A model generated the notes under the pieces. The model was given only the letters and a program-made list of their open reading frames with translations. It was not told the DNA's origin and ran no database searches. The position numbers and the translations under genes are program-made. From Streptomyces sp. 15-116A (GTDB lineage Bacteria; Actinomycetota; Actinomycetes; Streptomycetales; Streptomycetaceae), in NCBI RefSeq assembly GCF_025290915.1, contig NZ_JAOCQE010000024.1, positions 1 through 43,626 of the forward strand: a stretch of 43,626 nt of DNA. Reading direction: 5' to 3'. Shown piece by piece: positions 1-9,097 of this stretch; position 1 is the stretch's first letter, and each line of letters starts with the position of its first letter.

Positions 1-332
1 CGCTGGCGGTGCTCGACGAGGAGTGGACGGTGGACGGCGAGACCCTCGCACGTGCGCGTGCGGCCCTCGACTCGGCCTGGGAGGAGGACGAACGCCCGCG
101 CCTGAGCGCCCGCGCCAACCGCTGGACCGTCGTAGGCACACCGCACCAGCTGCGCCTCGGACGGGACGGCCGCTGGTGGCCCTACCGCAAGGAGCGCGGC
201 CGCTGGACCCCGGCGGGAGCCCCCGCCCAGGACCCGGCGACCGCACTGGCGACGGCGGAAGGCGCCGCCGGCGACCAGGGCTGCCCGCCTGGGTCGGGGC
301 GCGGATCGGGGGAACGGCAGGCCCTCGGCTGA
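1..332 (+). CDS. SWIM zinc-finger family protein, C-terminal part (truncated by window edge)
   Basis: An open frame enters from the left edge and ends at 332, so only about 110 C-terminal residues are visible. The stretch RWTVVGTPHQLRLGRDGRWW followed by PYRKERGRWTPAG resembles the tail of actinobacterial SWIM zinc-finger proteins, as I recall that family. The CxCx(n)CxH zinc motif itself would lie upstream and cannot be seen. The last 30 residues are Gly/Ala-rich low complexity. SWIM proteins are thought to bind DNA or proteins, and no specific role can be read here. The next gene lies on the opposite strand and ends 5 bp away, so the two are convergent. The family call rests on C-terminal resemblance only. 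Confidence 0.55.
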   Translation, partial: LAVLDEEWTVDGETLARARAALDSAWEEDERPRLSARANRWTVVGTPHQLRLGRDGRWWPYRKERGRWTPAGAPAQDPATALATAEGAAGDQGCPPGSGRGSGERQALG

Positions 333-337
333 GCAGG

Positions 338-847
338 TCACCTCGCGGCGGCCTCGCCCAGGGACGGCAGCAGCGACTCCAGGCCGCTCGGCAGGTGACT
401 GGGGAACCCGGACGGCCACGCCGTCGGGAAGTCGGACGGCACCTCGGACGGGAAACCTGACGGGAGTTCGCTCGGGAGCTCGGTGGGGAATCCGGACGGC
501 AGCCGGCTCGGCAGACCGCTGGGGAGCTCGGAAGGGATGCCCAGGGAGGGGTCGGGCGAGCCACGGGTGCCTGTTCCGGTCGGCTCCGTGTCCGGAGAGC
601 CCTCGTCGCCCGAGGCGAACAGCACGATCAGGGACAGGGCCGTGACGGCCACGATCGCGGCGAGCAGGACGAGCAGCACCCTGCGCCCGCCGGGCCCGCG
701 GGCCCCGCCGCCGTGGTCGTCCGGGGGCTCGGGCGGCGGTGCGCCACCGTACGAGGGCGGTCCGAAACCACCGCCCGGAGGCGGCACGTCGTCCGGCGGT
801 CCGGCCGGCGGCCGGGGCGGTACGGGTGGAATGGCCATGCGCCCCAT
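338..847 (-). CDS. Membrane-anchored protein with extracytoplasmic tetrapeptide (hydrophobic-Pro-Ser-x) repeats
   Basis: The 169-residue product has three parts. A Pro/Gly-rich cytoplasmic N-terminus (about 1-52) is followed by one hydrophobic helix (about 57-78, after GGRR) and then an external tail. From residue 104 to 161 the tail is about 14 tandem units of [L/F/I/V/W]-P-[S/T]-x, for example LPSG, FPSE, LPSR and WPSG. Positive charge before the helix and acidic residues after it (DEGSPD) support an N-in/C-out topology. An alternative start is the ATG three codons downstream, at 838. I know no function for it. The repeat could be a wall-spanning spacer or adhesin stalk. It is convergent with the SWIM gene, and upstream lies the repeat-rich gap. 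Existence of the gene is fairly sure, function unknown. Confidence 0.7.
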   Translation of the reverse strand: MGRMAIPPVPPRPPAGPPDDVPPPGGGFGPPSYGGAPPPEPPDDHGGGARGPGGRRVLLVLLAAIVAVTALSLIVLFASGDEGSPDTEPTGTGTRGSPDPSLGIPSELPSGLPSRLPSGFPTELPSELPSGFPSEVPSDFPTAWPSGFPSHLPSGLESLLPSLGEAAAR

Positions 848-1360
848 GGTCGCCGCCGACAGGACACGACGCGAGCATGCCGCGCGGAAGGGAGGCCGTC
901 ACCGAAGCACACACACGCGCACGTGGCGACACACCGGCATCAACACGGGCCGGGCGCCCCATCGCATGCACGCCCAGGCGCCCCATCGCACCCACGCATG
1001 CACGCCCGGGCGCCCCATCGCACCCGCGCACGCACGCCCGGGCGCCCCATCGAACCCACGCACCCCACGCCCAGGCGTCCCGCCGCCGCACGGACGCCCG
1101 GCGCCCCACCGACACGCACACGTGCGCGGCAGCTCAGGCGCACGCACTGACACGCGCGCGTGGTGTCCCGCCGTCACCCTCGTGCCCAGTGCCGCTCACG
1201 GCACGGAGACACGCGCCTGGCCATTGCACCGGCACGCACGCGTGCGTGACCCCCACGCCGCACGTACGCGTGCAGCACGTCGCGCGGACGACACCGCGGA
1301 CGCGGACTCTCACCAGACACACCGTCAGGCGAGAGCCCGCGCCCGCACCGTCCACGACCC
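848..1360. other. Gene-free region of about 510 bp with repeats and CG-rich palindromes
   Basis: No frame here has convincing coding character: the open frames are Arg/His/Pro/Thr-rich translations of CACGCACG-type low-complexity DNA. The region holds the tandem repeat at 951-1122, listed separately. It also holds two perfect palindromes of alternating purine-pyrimidine DNA: CACGCGCGCGTG at 1151-1162 and CACGCACGCGTGCGTG at 1233-1248. Such tracts can extrude cruciforms or adopt Z-DNA. No clear promoter or terminator was seen, although the promoter of the 338-847 gene should lie at the left end. Confidence 0.7.
951..1122. repeat. Imperfect 32-bp tandem repeat, about 5.5 copies
   Basis: The unit begins CGCCCGGGCGCCCCATCGCA and continues with a CACGCA-type tail. 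Units start at 971, 1003, 1035, 1068 and 1095, so the periods are 32, 32, 33 and 27. A shortened copy lies at 951-970. Copies diverge progressively toward the right, as expected for slippage or unequal crossing over. There are no unique spacers, so it is not a CRISPR array. Confidence 0.85.
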
Positions 1361-2622
<1,262 letters not shown>

Positions 2623-4068
2623 ATGTCAGCAGCCGAGGGTCCGCTCGTCGTCGGCGTGGACTCGTCCACCCAGTCCACCAAGGCGCTGGTCGTCGACGTC
2701 GCCACCGGCAGGGTGGTGGCGAGCGGCCAGGCGCCGCACACGGTGACCTCGGGCGCGGGCCGGGAGAGCGATCCGCGCCAGTGGTGGGACGCGCTGTGCG
2801 AGGCGCTGCGCCAGTGCGGTGAGCCGGCGCACGAGGCCGCGGCGGTGTCGGTCGGCGGGCAGCAGCACGGACTGGTCACCCTGGACGAGCACGGCGAGCC
2901 GGTGCGTCCGGCGCTGCTGTGGAACGACGTGCGCTCCGCGCCGCAGGCGCGCCGGCTGACCGAGGAGCTGGGCGGCGCGAAGTTCTGGGCCGAACGCACC
3001 GGCAGTGTCCCCGCCGCCTCCTTCACGGTCACCAAGTGGGCCTGGCTGGCGGAGCACGAGCCGGAGGCGGTCCGCGCCACCAGGGCGGTACGGCTCCCCC
3101 ACGACTACCTCACCGAGCGGCTCACCGGGCAGGGCACCACCGACCGCGGCGATGCCTCCGGCACAGGCTGGTGGGCGTCCGGGACCGAGGCGTACGACGA
3201 GGAGATCCTCGCCCACGTGGGGCTGGACCCGGCGCTGCTGCCGCGCGTGGTGCGCCCCGGCGAGGTGGCGGGAACCGTGCGCGACAGCCACGACCTGCCG
3301 TTCTCGAAGGGCACCCTGGTGGCGTGCGGCACCGGTGACAACGCGGCCGCCGCGCTGGGCCTCGGGCTGCGGCCAGGTGTGCCGGTGATGAGCCTCGGCA
3401 CCTCGGGCACGGTGTACGCCGTGTCGCGCCGGCGGCCCGCCGATCCGAGCGGCACCGTGGCGGGTTTCGCCGACGCCCGCGGCGACTGGCTGCCGCTCGC
3501 CTGCACCCTGAACTGCACCCTCGCCGTGGACCGCGTCGCCGCGCTGCTGGGCCTGGACCGCGAGGCCGTCGAGCCGGGCGGCGAGGTCACGCTGCTGCCG
3601 TTCCTGGACGGCGAACGCACCCCGAACCTCCCGAACGCCGCCGGACTGCTGTACGGGCTGCGCCACGACACCACCGGCGGCCAGCTGCTCCAGGCCGCCT
3701 ACGACGGTGCCGTGCACTCCCTCCTCGGCGCGCTCGAGCTCGTCCTCGACGAGGACGCGGACCCGTCGGCGCCCCTGCTGCTGATCGGCGGCGGCGCCCG
3801 CGGAACGGCCTGGCAGGAGACGGTACGGCGGCTGTCGGGACGACCCGTGCAGGTGCCCGAGGCGAAGGAACTGGTCGCGCTCGGCGCGGCGGCCCAGGCG
3901 GCCGGGCTGCTCACCGGCGAGGATCCGGCGGCGGTCGCCCGCCGCTGGAACACGGCAGCGGGTCCGGTCCTGGACGCCGTGGAACGGGACGACAGCACGC
4001 TGGCCAGGATCGCCGGGGTACGCTCCGACGCGGCCCCGCTGCTGGAGCGCGGGACGGACAGGACCTGA
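2623..4068 (+). CDS. xylB: Xylulokinase
   Basis: It phosphorylates D-xylulose with ATP to D-xylulose 5-phosphate, feeding the pentose phosphate pathway. The protein has 481 residues, normal for FGGY kinases. The N-terminal ATPase motif GVDSSTQSTKALVVD lies at 11-25, GGQQHGLV at 78-85 is the substrate-recognition segment, and GTGDNAAAALG contains the catalytic Asp (D239). The FGGY C-terminal domain shows PFLDGERTPN and the adenosine motif LLIGGGARG. The start is ATG 2623 with GGGAGAG upstream. It is divergent from xylA and followed after about 200 bp by the ROK regulator on the same strand. Together the three make a complete isomerase pathway; no xylose transporter is in the window. Confidence 0.97.
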   Translation: MSAAEGPLVVGVDSSTQSTKALVVDVATGRVVASGQAPHTVTSGAGRESDPRQWWDALCEALRQCGEPAHEAAAVSVGGQQHGLVTLDEHGEPVRPALLWNDVRSAPQARRLTEELGGAKFWAERTGSVPAASFTVTKWAWLAEHEPEAVRATRAVRLPHDYLTERLTGQGTTDRGDASGTGWWASGTEAYDEEILAHVGLDPALLPRVVRPGEVAGTVRDSHDLPFSKGTLVACGTGDNAAAALGLGLRPGVPVMSLGTSGTVYAVSRRRPADPSGTVAGFADARGDWLPLACTLNCTLAVDRVAALLGLDREAVEPGGEVTLLPFLDGERTPNLPNAAGLLYGLRHDTTGGQLLQAAYDGAVHSLLGALELVLDEDADPSAPLLLIGGGARGTAWQETVRRLSGRPVQVPEAKELVALGAAAQAAGLLTGEDPAAVARRWNTAAGPVLDAVERDDSTLARIAGVRSDAAPLLERGTDRT

Positions 4069-4266
4069 CGGCACCGCCGCCGGGGCGCTGCACGGATACG
4101 GCCGACGAACGGACACGACCCGCCGGCACCGCCGCCCGAGGCCCTGAACGGACACGACCGACAACGCGGCCGAGCCGCCCCCCGGCACGGGCAGTCGCCG
4201 AGGGCGCGAAGGCCACCCCCGGCCGCAAGGCCGCCCACGCACGACCGACCGAGGACTGACGGAGGC
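4069..4266 (+). repeat. xylB-ROK gap with a 55-bp imperfect direct repeat
   Basis: Two copies of a unit beginning GGCACCGCCGCC start at 4070 and 4125. Both continue with a CTG-ACGGA-AC-ACCGAC-like segment, so the period is 55 bp. No ORF or clear terminator is visible. The ROK gene may be transcribed from here or from xylB. Confidence 0.5.
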
Positions 4267-5478
4267 ATGAGCGCACCGCTGCACGAGGCACGACCGGCCG
4301 CCGGTGCCGGGCGGGCGCTGCCCGACACTCAGCAGGGCATGCGCCGCCGCAACCTCTCGCGCGTCCTGCACACCGTGAGCGCCGAGGGGCCGCTGTCCCG
4401 GGCCGCCGTCGCCTCGCGCATCGGACTGACCCGGGCCGCGGTGTCGACCCTGGTCGACGAACTGATCCGCTCGGGGCTGCTGGAGGAGCTCGGCCCCGAG
4501 CGTCCCGGCCGGGTGGGCCGCCCCGGCTCCGCGCTCGCGGTGAGCGGGCACGGACCCGCCGGCCTCGGCGCCGAGGTGGGTGTCGACCATCTCGCCGTGT
4601 GCGCGGTCGACCTGCGCGGCGAGGTCCGCTCGCGGGCGGTACGGCGCGTGGCGAACCGGGACCGCGCCCCCGAGCCGGTGATCGCGGAACTGACGGAGCT
4701 GATGGACCGGGTCGTCGCGGAGACGGAGGGGGAGGGCCTGTGGCCGGCGGGGCTCGCGGTGGCCGTGCCGGGTCTCGTGGGCCGTGACGCCCGGACCGTC
4801 GTCCGCGCACCGAATCTCGGCTGGCAGGACACCGATCTCGGCGCGCTGCTCCCGGCCCGGTACCCGCTGACGGTGGGCAACGAGGCCAACTTCGGCGCGC
4901 TCGCCGAACTCTGGCTCGGCGAGGACACCGGCCGGGACTTCCTGCATGTGTCGGCGGAGATCGGCATCGGCGCGGCCGTGGTCGTCGACGGACGGCTGCT
5001 GCACGGCAACCGCGGATTCGCCGGCGAGCTGGGTCATGTGCCGGTGCACCCGGACGGGCCCGCGTGTCCCTGCGGGGGACGCGGCTGCCTGGAGCAGTAC
5101 GCCGGTGAGGAGGCCGTGCTGCGGGCGGCGGGTCTGGAGCCCGGTGAGGACCGCGTGGGTCTGCTCGCGGGCCGCGCCGAGGAGGGCGACACGGACGTAC
5201 GACGTGCCCTGCACGACGCGGGAACCGCGCTCGGCATCGCCCTGACCGGCGCGGTGAATCTGCTGGACCCGGAACGTGTGGTGCTGGGCGGCGCGCTGGC
5301 GGCTCTCGCGCCCTGGCTGCTGCCGTCGCTGCGATCGGAGCTGGCCCGGCGGACGGCGGGCCCGGCCTGCCCCGTCACGGTCTCGGCGCTGGGCCCGGAG
5401 GGACCGCTGCTTGGCGCGGCGCACTCGGTGGTCCGGGGCGTCCTGGACGACCCGGCTGCGGTGTCCGAGCGGGCCTGA
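4267..5478 (+). CDS. xylR: ROK-family transcriptional repressor, probable xylose regulator
   Basis: A 403-residue ROK regulator. An N-terminal winged helix-turn-helix (about 43-70, GPLSRAAVASRIGLTRAAVS) is followed by the sugar-kinase-like domain. The ROK zinc site CPCGGRGCLEQY lies at 267-278 and the signature GELGHVPV just before it. The kinase catalytic motif is altered (NEANFGAL rather than NDAN) and the first phosphate motif is EVGVDHLA, so this is a ligand-binding regulator rather than a sugar kinase. ATG 4267 is preceded by GGAGG. Position downstream of xylB suggests it senses xylose and represses xylA/xylB. The symbol is assigned by context, not by unique sequence recognition. Confidence 0.85.
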   Translation: MSAPLHEARPAAGAGRALPDTQQGMRRRNLSRVLHTVSAEGPLSRAAVASRIGLTRAAVSTLVDELIRSGLLEELGPERPGRVGRPGSALAVSGHGPAGLGAEVGVDHLAVCAVDLRGEVRSRAVRRVANRDRAPEPVIAELTELMDRVVAETEGEGLWPAGLAVAVPGLVGRDARTVVRAPNLGWQDTDLGALLPARYPLTVGNEANFGALAELWLGEDTGRDFLHVSAEIGIGAAVVVDGRLLHGNRGFAGELGHVPVHPDGPACPCGGRGCLEQYAGEEAVLRAAGLEPGEDRVGLLAGRAEEGDTDVRRALHDAGTALGIALTGAVNLLDPERVVLGGALAALAPWLLPSLRSELARRTAGPACPVTVSALGPEGPLLGAAHSVVRGVLDDPAAVSERA

Positions 5479-5502
5479 CGCACAGTCAGACACCGGGCCG
5501 GC

Positions 5503-5697
5503 TCAGGGCCGCAGGCTGCTGACGATGTCCGCCGTCGCCGTGAGGCCGCTGTGGATGGTGGGGGCGATGCTGGTGCTGGCCAGGTAGAAGCCGAGCAGCA
5601 GACAGACCAGGGCGTGGGAGAACTTCAGCCCGCCGTTGCGCAGGAAGATCACCGCCAGGATCCCCAGCAGCAGCACCACAGAGATGGAAACGGCCAT
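5503..5697 (-). CDS. Small conserved membrane protein, 64 aa, unknown function
   Basis: The ATG at 5697 has an excellent GGAGGAGG ribosome-binding site 6 bp upstream, and the frame ends at 5503. The product has two hydrophobic segments (about 3-20 and 27-46) joined by NGGLKFSHA, then a polar tail TIHSGLTATADIVSSL. It is hidden inside a longer shadow frame whose upstream part looks non-coding. I recall near-identical short proteins in other Streptomyces but no assigned function. It is convergent with the ROK gene and lies about 100 bp downstream of the phosphodiesterase gene on the same strand. Confidence 0.75.
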   Translation of the reverse strand: MAVSISVVLLLGILAVIFLRNGGLKFSHALVCLLLGFYLASTSIAPTIHSGLTATADIVSSLRP

Positions 5698-5800
5698 CGT
5701 CAACCTCCTCCGCCACGTCCGCTTCGCGGCGTTCGGCCGCAAGTGTGGCGTAGCGGAGGGTTCGTCCGGGCGGCTGGCGTGTCCTCCGAACGAGTGGTGT

Positions 5801-6664
5801 CTAGGCCGGACGGTATGCGTCGAGGAAGGACTCCAGGCCCGCCAGGTCGTCGGTGTTGAGGTAGTCCACGTCCGCGGCGACCAGTTCACCCCACAGGGCG
5901 TCGCGTTCGGGGCCGGGCAGGTCCGGGGTGGCCCAGAAGCGCACCTTCTGCCCGCGCGCATGGGCGGTGCGCACGATCTCGCGCAGCTTCGCACGCTCGG
6001 CGTCCGGGAACACGCCGGCGCCCCGCCAGGTGAAGTGCAGCGTCCAGTTGTCGCTGATCAGCGGGATGAAGGAGGCCCGCGCCGGACCGCCGAGGTCGGC
6101 GAGCCGGCCGTCGTAGAAGGCGCGGCGCACCCGCTGTGCCTCCATCGGCAGCCGGGCGGCGCGGTCGCCGGAGACGACGGCGGTGACCGGCCCGGGCAGT
6201 ACCCGGCCGTGCGTGTAGGCGGTGAACAGGTGCCGGTAGCGGCGCAGATGACGGTCGAGTTCCACGTAGGTGGACGAGCCCTCGGTCTTGATGTCGATGA
6301 GCAGCTGGAGCGGCTTGAAGTACCCCCGGTACACGGAGCCGCGGTTCGCGCGGACCCGGGCGGCGAGCGGGTCGAGGTACAGGGACTCCAGGGTGCGGGA
6401 CGGGTCGAGGTCCACGGGGTCGTGGGCGACGAGGAGTTGGCCGTCGACGAGGAAGATGTCGGCCTCGACGCTGCCGAAGCGGTGGTCGAGGGCGTCGAGC
6501 AGGGGGCGCGGGTGCTCGTAGTCGTTGTGGGCGTGGGCGCGCCACAAAGGGCGCGGGCGGTGCCCCTGTTCACCGGCCAGCGCCTGCGTGGCGGGCAGCG
6601 CGATCGAGCCGGCGAGGGCGGCACCGAGGGTGGTGAGGGCTCTGCGACGGGTGGTGAGGGCCAT
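5801..6664 (-). CDS. Secreted (Tat) PI-PLC/GDPD-superfamily phosphodiesterase
   Basis: The 287-residue protein starts with a twin-arginine signal (TTRRRALTTLG, then a hydrophobic core, cleavage near ALA at 30). The mature part opens with HAHNDYEHPRPLL and carries the superfamily's active-site pattern: H44/H46, E68 and D70 in SVEADIFLVDG, and H81 in VAHDP, on a TIM-barrel fold. Members hydrolyse glycerophosphodiesters or phosphoinositides, so a role in phosphate or lipid scavenging outside the cell is likely. The substrate cannot be told. GGGAGGCAGAG precedes the ATG. Some relatives are annotated as alkaline phosphatase or generic phospholipase, and I prefer the superfamily name. Confidence 0.82.
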   Translation of the reverse strand: MALTTRRRALTTLGAALAGSIALPATQALAGEQGHRPRPLWRAHAHNDYEHPRPLLDALDHRFGSVEADIFLVDGQLLVAHDPVDLDPSRTLESLYLDPLAARVRANRGSVYRGYFKPLQLLIDIKTEGSSTYVELDRHLRRYRHLFTAYTHGRVLPGPVTAVVSGDRAARLPMEAQRVRRAFYDGRLADLGGPARASFIPLISDNWTLHFTWRGAGVFPDAERAKLREIVRTAHARGQKVRFWATPDLPGPERDALWGELVAADVDYLNTDDLAGLESFLDAYRPA

Positions 6665-6799
6665 GCTCTGCCTCCCTGGAAGGGCCTGTGGGACCTCAAG
6701 GAGTATGAGGTCCGCACGGGGCCAAGGAGCAGGGCCCTGCGGGGAGTTGGCCGATCCGCCGCCGGGGGTTCACCTCACCGGCGCAGGGCGCGAGCGAAA

Positions 6800-6827
6800 G
6801 AGCCCGCCCCCTCGCGGGAACGGGCTC
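6800..6827 (-). terminator. Probable rho-independent terminator of the acyl-CoA dehydrogenase operon
   Basis: A 7-bp stem GAGCCCG/CGGGCTC (6800-6806 with 6821-6827) encloses a 14-nt GC-rich loop. Reading on the minus strand it is followed by TTTC. It lies 15 bp beyond the stop codon at 6843. Confidence 0.55.
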
Positions 6828-6842
6828 CGGTCGGTCCGCGGA

Positions 6843-7919
6843 TCAGGGCGCCCGGAGATCCACCAGTTCGGCCAGCGCCTCGCGGTGGGCGCCCGCGGTG
6901 CCGTAGGCGATCGAGTCGGCCTTGGCGCGCTTGAGGTAGAGGTGCACCGGGTGTTCCCAGGTCATGCCGATGCCGCCGTGCAGTTGCAGGGCCTCCTCGG
7001 CCGCGTGCACGGCGACGGAGGGCGCGTAGGCCTGGGCGACGGCGACCGACACGTCGGCGTCCTCGCCGGTCGCGAGGGCGTCGGCGGCGGCGCGAGCGGC
7101 GGCGCGGAGGTTGACGACCTCCAGCCACAGCTGGGCGAGCCGGTGCTTGAGCGCCTGGAAGCCGCCGACGGGGCGGTTGAACTGCTTGCGGTCCTTCAGA
7201 TACCGCACGGTTTCGGTCAACGCCCATTCTGCGAGCCCCAGTTGCTCAGAGGCCAGCAGTCCGGCACCGGCCCGCAGGGCACGTCGTACGGCGGGTTCGG
7301 CGTCGCCGATCCGGCGGCCCGGGGCGGCGTCGAACGTCACCTTGGCGACGGGCCGCGTGAGGTCCAGGGACGTCTGCGGGGTCACGGTGACCGCGTCGGC
7401 GTCCACCGCGTACAGCCCGCCGTCGTCCGCGGGGACGAGCAGGACGTCGGCGACGGCTGCGTCCGCGACGGCCGTCAACGCGCCGTGCAGCGTGCCGTTC
7501 TCGGCGCGAACGGTCGTGAATACGCCACCCGGAGCGGTGTGGAGTCCGACGGCGAGGGCCCCGATCTTCCGCCCGGAGGCCAGCTCGGCGAGCAGCTCTC
7601 CCTCGCCGTCGCAGGCGAGCAGCGCCTCGGTGGCCACGATCGCGCCGGTCAGATACGGCACGGGAGCGACCGCTCGGCCCAGCTCCTCAAGGACGACGGC
7701 GGCTTCGCGGTGGGTGGCGCCCTGGCCGCCCCGGTCCTCGGGGACGAGCAGGCCCGCGAGGCCCATGCCGTCGGCGAGGGCCTTCCACAGCGACAAGTCG
7801 TGCGGGGTGTCCGTCTCGGCGCGGGCGATCACGCCGGCCGCGTCGCAGTGGTCCGTGAGCAGGTCACGGACGGCGGCGCGCAGCGCCTCTTCCTCCTCCG
7901 AGTACAACAGGTCAGTCAT
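6843..7919 (-). CDS. Acyl-CoA dehydrogenase, non-EGTSE subunit
   Basis: A 358-residue FAD-dependent acyl-CoA dehydrogenase-fold protein. The N-terminal helical domain, the middle beta domain and the C-terminal helical domain with AQAYAPSVAVHAAEEALQLH and GGIGMTWEHPVHLYLKRA are all present. The catalytic Glu motif found in classic members (EGTSE) is absent from the expected place. Its ATG overlaps the stop of the upstream dehydrogenase (ATGA at 7916-7919), so translation is coupled. Pairs of unlike, adjacent dehydrogenases in actinobacteria often form alpha2beta2 complexes with a single base per dimer (the mycobacterial ChsE-type enzymes), and this pair fits. An earlier start at 7937 is possible but less economical. 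Confidence 0.9.
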   Translation of the reverse strand: MTDLLYSEEEEALRAAVRDLLTDHCDAAGVIARAETDTPHDLSLWKALADGMGLAGLLVPEDRGGQGATHREAAVVLEELGRAVAPVPYLTGAIVATEALLACDGEGELLAELASGRKIGALAVGLHTAPGGVFTTVRAENGTLHGALTAVADAAVADVLLVPADDGGLYAVDADAVTVTPQTSLDLTRPVAKVTFDAAPGRRIGDAEPAVRRALRAGAGLLASEQLGLAEWALTETVRYLKDRKQFNRPVGGFQALKHRLAQLWLEVVNLRAAARAAADALATGEDADVSVAVAQAYAPSVAVHAAEEALQLHGGIGMTWEHPVHLYLKRAKADSIAYGTAGAHREALAELVDLRAP

Positions 7920-9097
7920 CGGGCGAGGTCCTTCCATGCGACGTCCTTGTCGGTGCGCGGCTCGGCCGGCAGGCCCAGGACGCGCTCGGCGACGATGTTC
8001 AGCAGGACCTCGCTGGTCCCGCCCTCGATGCTGTTGCCCTTGGCGCGCAGGTAGCGGTAGCCGGCCTCGCGGCCGGTGAAGTCGACCTGCTCCGGGCGGC
8101 GCATGGTCCAGTCGTCGTACAACAGGCCCTCGGCGCCGAGGAGTTCCACCTCCAGGCCGCTGATCGCCTGGTTGAGGCGGGCGAAGCCCAGCTTCATGCC
8201 GGCGCCCTCGGGGCCGGGCTGGCCGGCGACGAGCTGCTGGCGCAGGCGTTCGCCGGTGAGGCGGGCGACCTCGGCGTCGACCCAGAGCTTCAGCAGCCGC
8301 TGGTGCAGGTCGTGGGTGCGCAGTTCGGGGCGTTCGCGCCAGGTCTGGGCGACGGGGCCGATCATGCCGCCCTCGCGGGGCAGGCGCATGCCGCCGATAG
8401 CGACGCGCTCGTTGTTCAGCGTGGTCTGCGCGACGCGCCAGCCGTCACCGACCTCGCCGAGGCGGCGGGAGTCGGGGATGCGGACGTCGGTGAGGAAGAC
8501 CTCGTTGAACTCGGCCTCGCCGGTGATCTGGCGCAGCGGCCGCACCTCGACGCCGGGGTCGGTCATGTCGCACAGGAAGTAGGTGATGCCCCGGTGCTTG
8601 GGCACGTCCGGGTCGGTGCGGGCGATGAGGATGGCCCAGCGGGCGACATGGGCGCTGGACGTCCACACCTTCTGCCCGTTGACCACCCACTCGTCGCCCT
8701 GCCGCACCGCGCGCGTGCCGAGCGCGGCCAGGTCGGATCCGGCGCCCGGCTCGCTGAACAGCTGGCACCAGACCTCCTCGCCGGTCCACAGCGGCTTGAG
8801 GAAGCGCTGCTTCTGCTCCTCGGTGCCGTACTGGAGGATGGTCGGCGCGGCCATGCCGAGGCCGATGCCGATGCGCCGGGGGTCGTTGTCGGGCGCTCCG
8901 GCGGCCTCCAGCTCGGCGTCCACGACGGCCTGGAGGGAGCGGGGCGCGCCGAGTCCGCCGAGTCCTTCGGGGAAGTGCACCCAGGCGAGTCCGGCGTCGA
9001 AGCGGGCGCGCAGGAAGTCGAGACGGTCGGTTTCGGCGGGCGGGTGCGCCGCGAGGAACTCCTGGGTGCGGCGGCGCAGTTCGGCGGCGTCGGTCAT
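7916..9097 (-). CDS. Acyl-CoA dehydrogenase, base-bearing subunit
   Basis: A 393-residue acyl-CoA dehydrogenase. The FAD/substrate motif CQLFSEPGAGSDLA and the WVVNGQKVWTSSAH segment mark the middle domain. The C-terminal YRYLRAKGNSIEGGTSEV carries the probable catalytic base E358 in IEGGTSE. The start ATG at 9097 overlaps the stop of the upstream oxidoreductase (9094-9097). Substrate is unknown; the IEGG variant and pairing with an unlike partner suggest a branched or bulky acyl-CoA (inference). All three genes are read as one operon. Confidence 0.93.
   Translation of the reverse strand: MTDAAELRRRTQEFLAAHPPAETDRLDFLRARFDAGLAWVHFPEGLGGLGAPRSLQAVVDAELEAAGAPDNDPRRIGIGLGMAAPTILQYGTEEQKQRFLKPLWTGEEVWCQLFSEPGAGSDLAALGTRAVRQGDEWVVNGQKVWTSSAHVARWAILIARTDPDVPKHRGITYFLCDMTDPGVEVRPLRQITGEAEFNEVFLTDVRIPDSRRLGEVGDGWRVAQTTLNNERVAIGGMRLPREGGMIGPVAQTWRERPELRTHDLHQRLLKLWVDAEVARLTGERLRQQLVAGQPGPEGAGMKLGFARLNQAISGLEVELLGAEGLLYDDWTMRRPEQVDFTGREAGYRYLRAKGNSIEGGTSEVLLNIVAERVLGLPAEPRTDKDVAWKDLAR

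Noticed and set aside
951..1122. CRISPR array
   Set aside because: The repeats are directly adjacent with no unique spacers and no cas genes are present.
2626..5493. Very long open frame on the minus strand opposite xylB and the ROK gene
   Set aside because: It is antisense to two clear genes, has a composition rich in Arg/Gly/Ala/His and matches no family; it is an artefact of GC-rich third positions.
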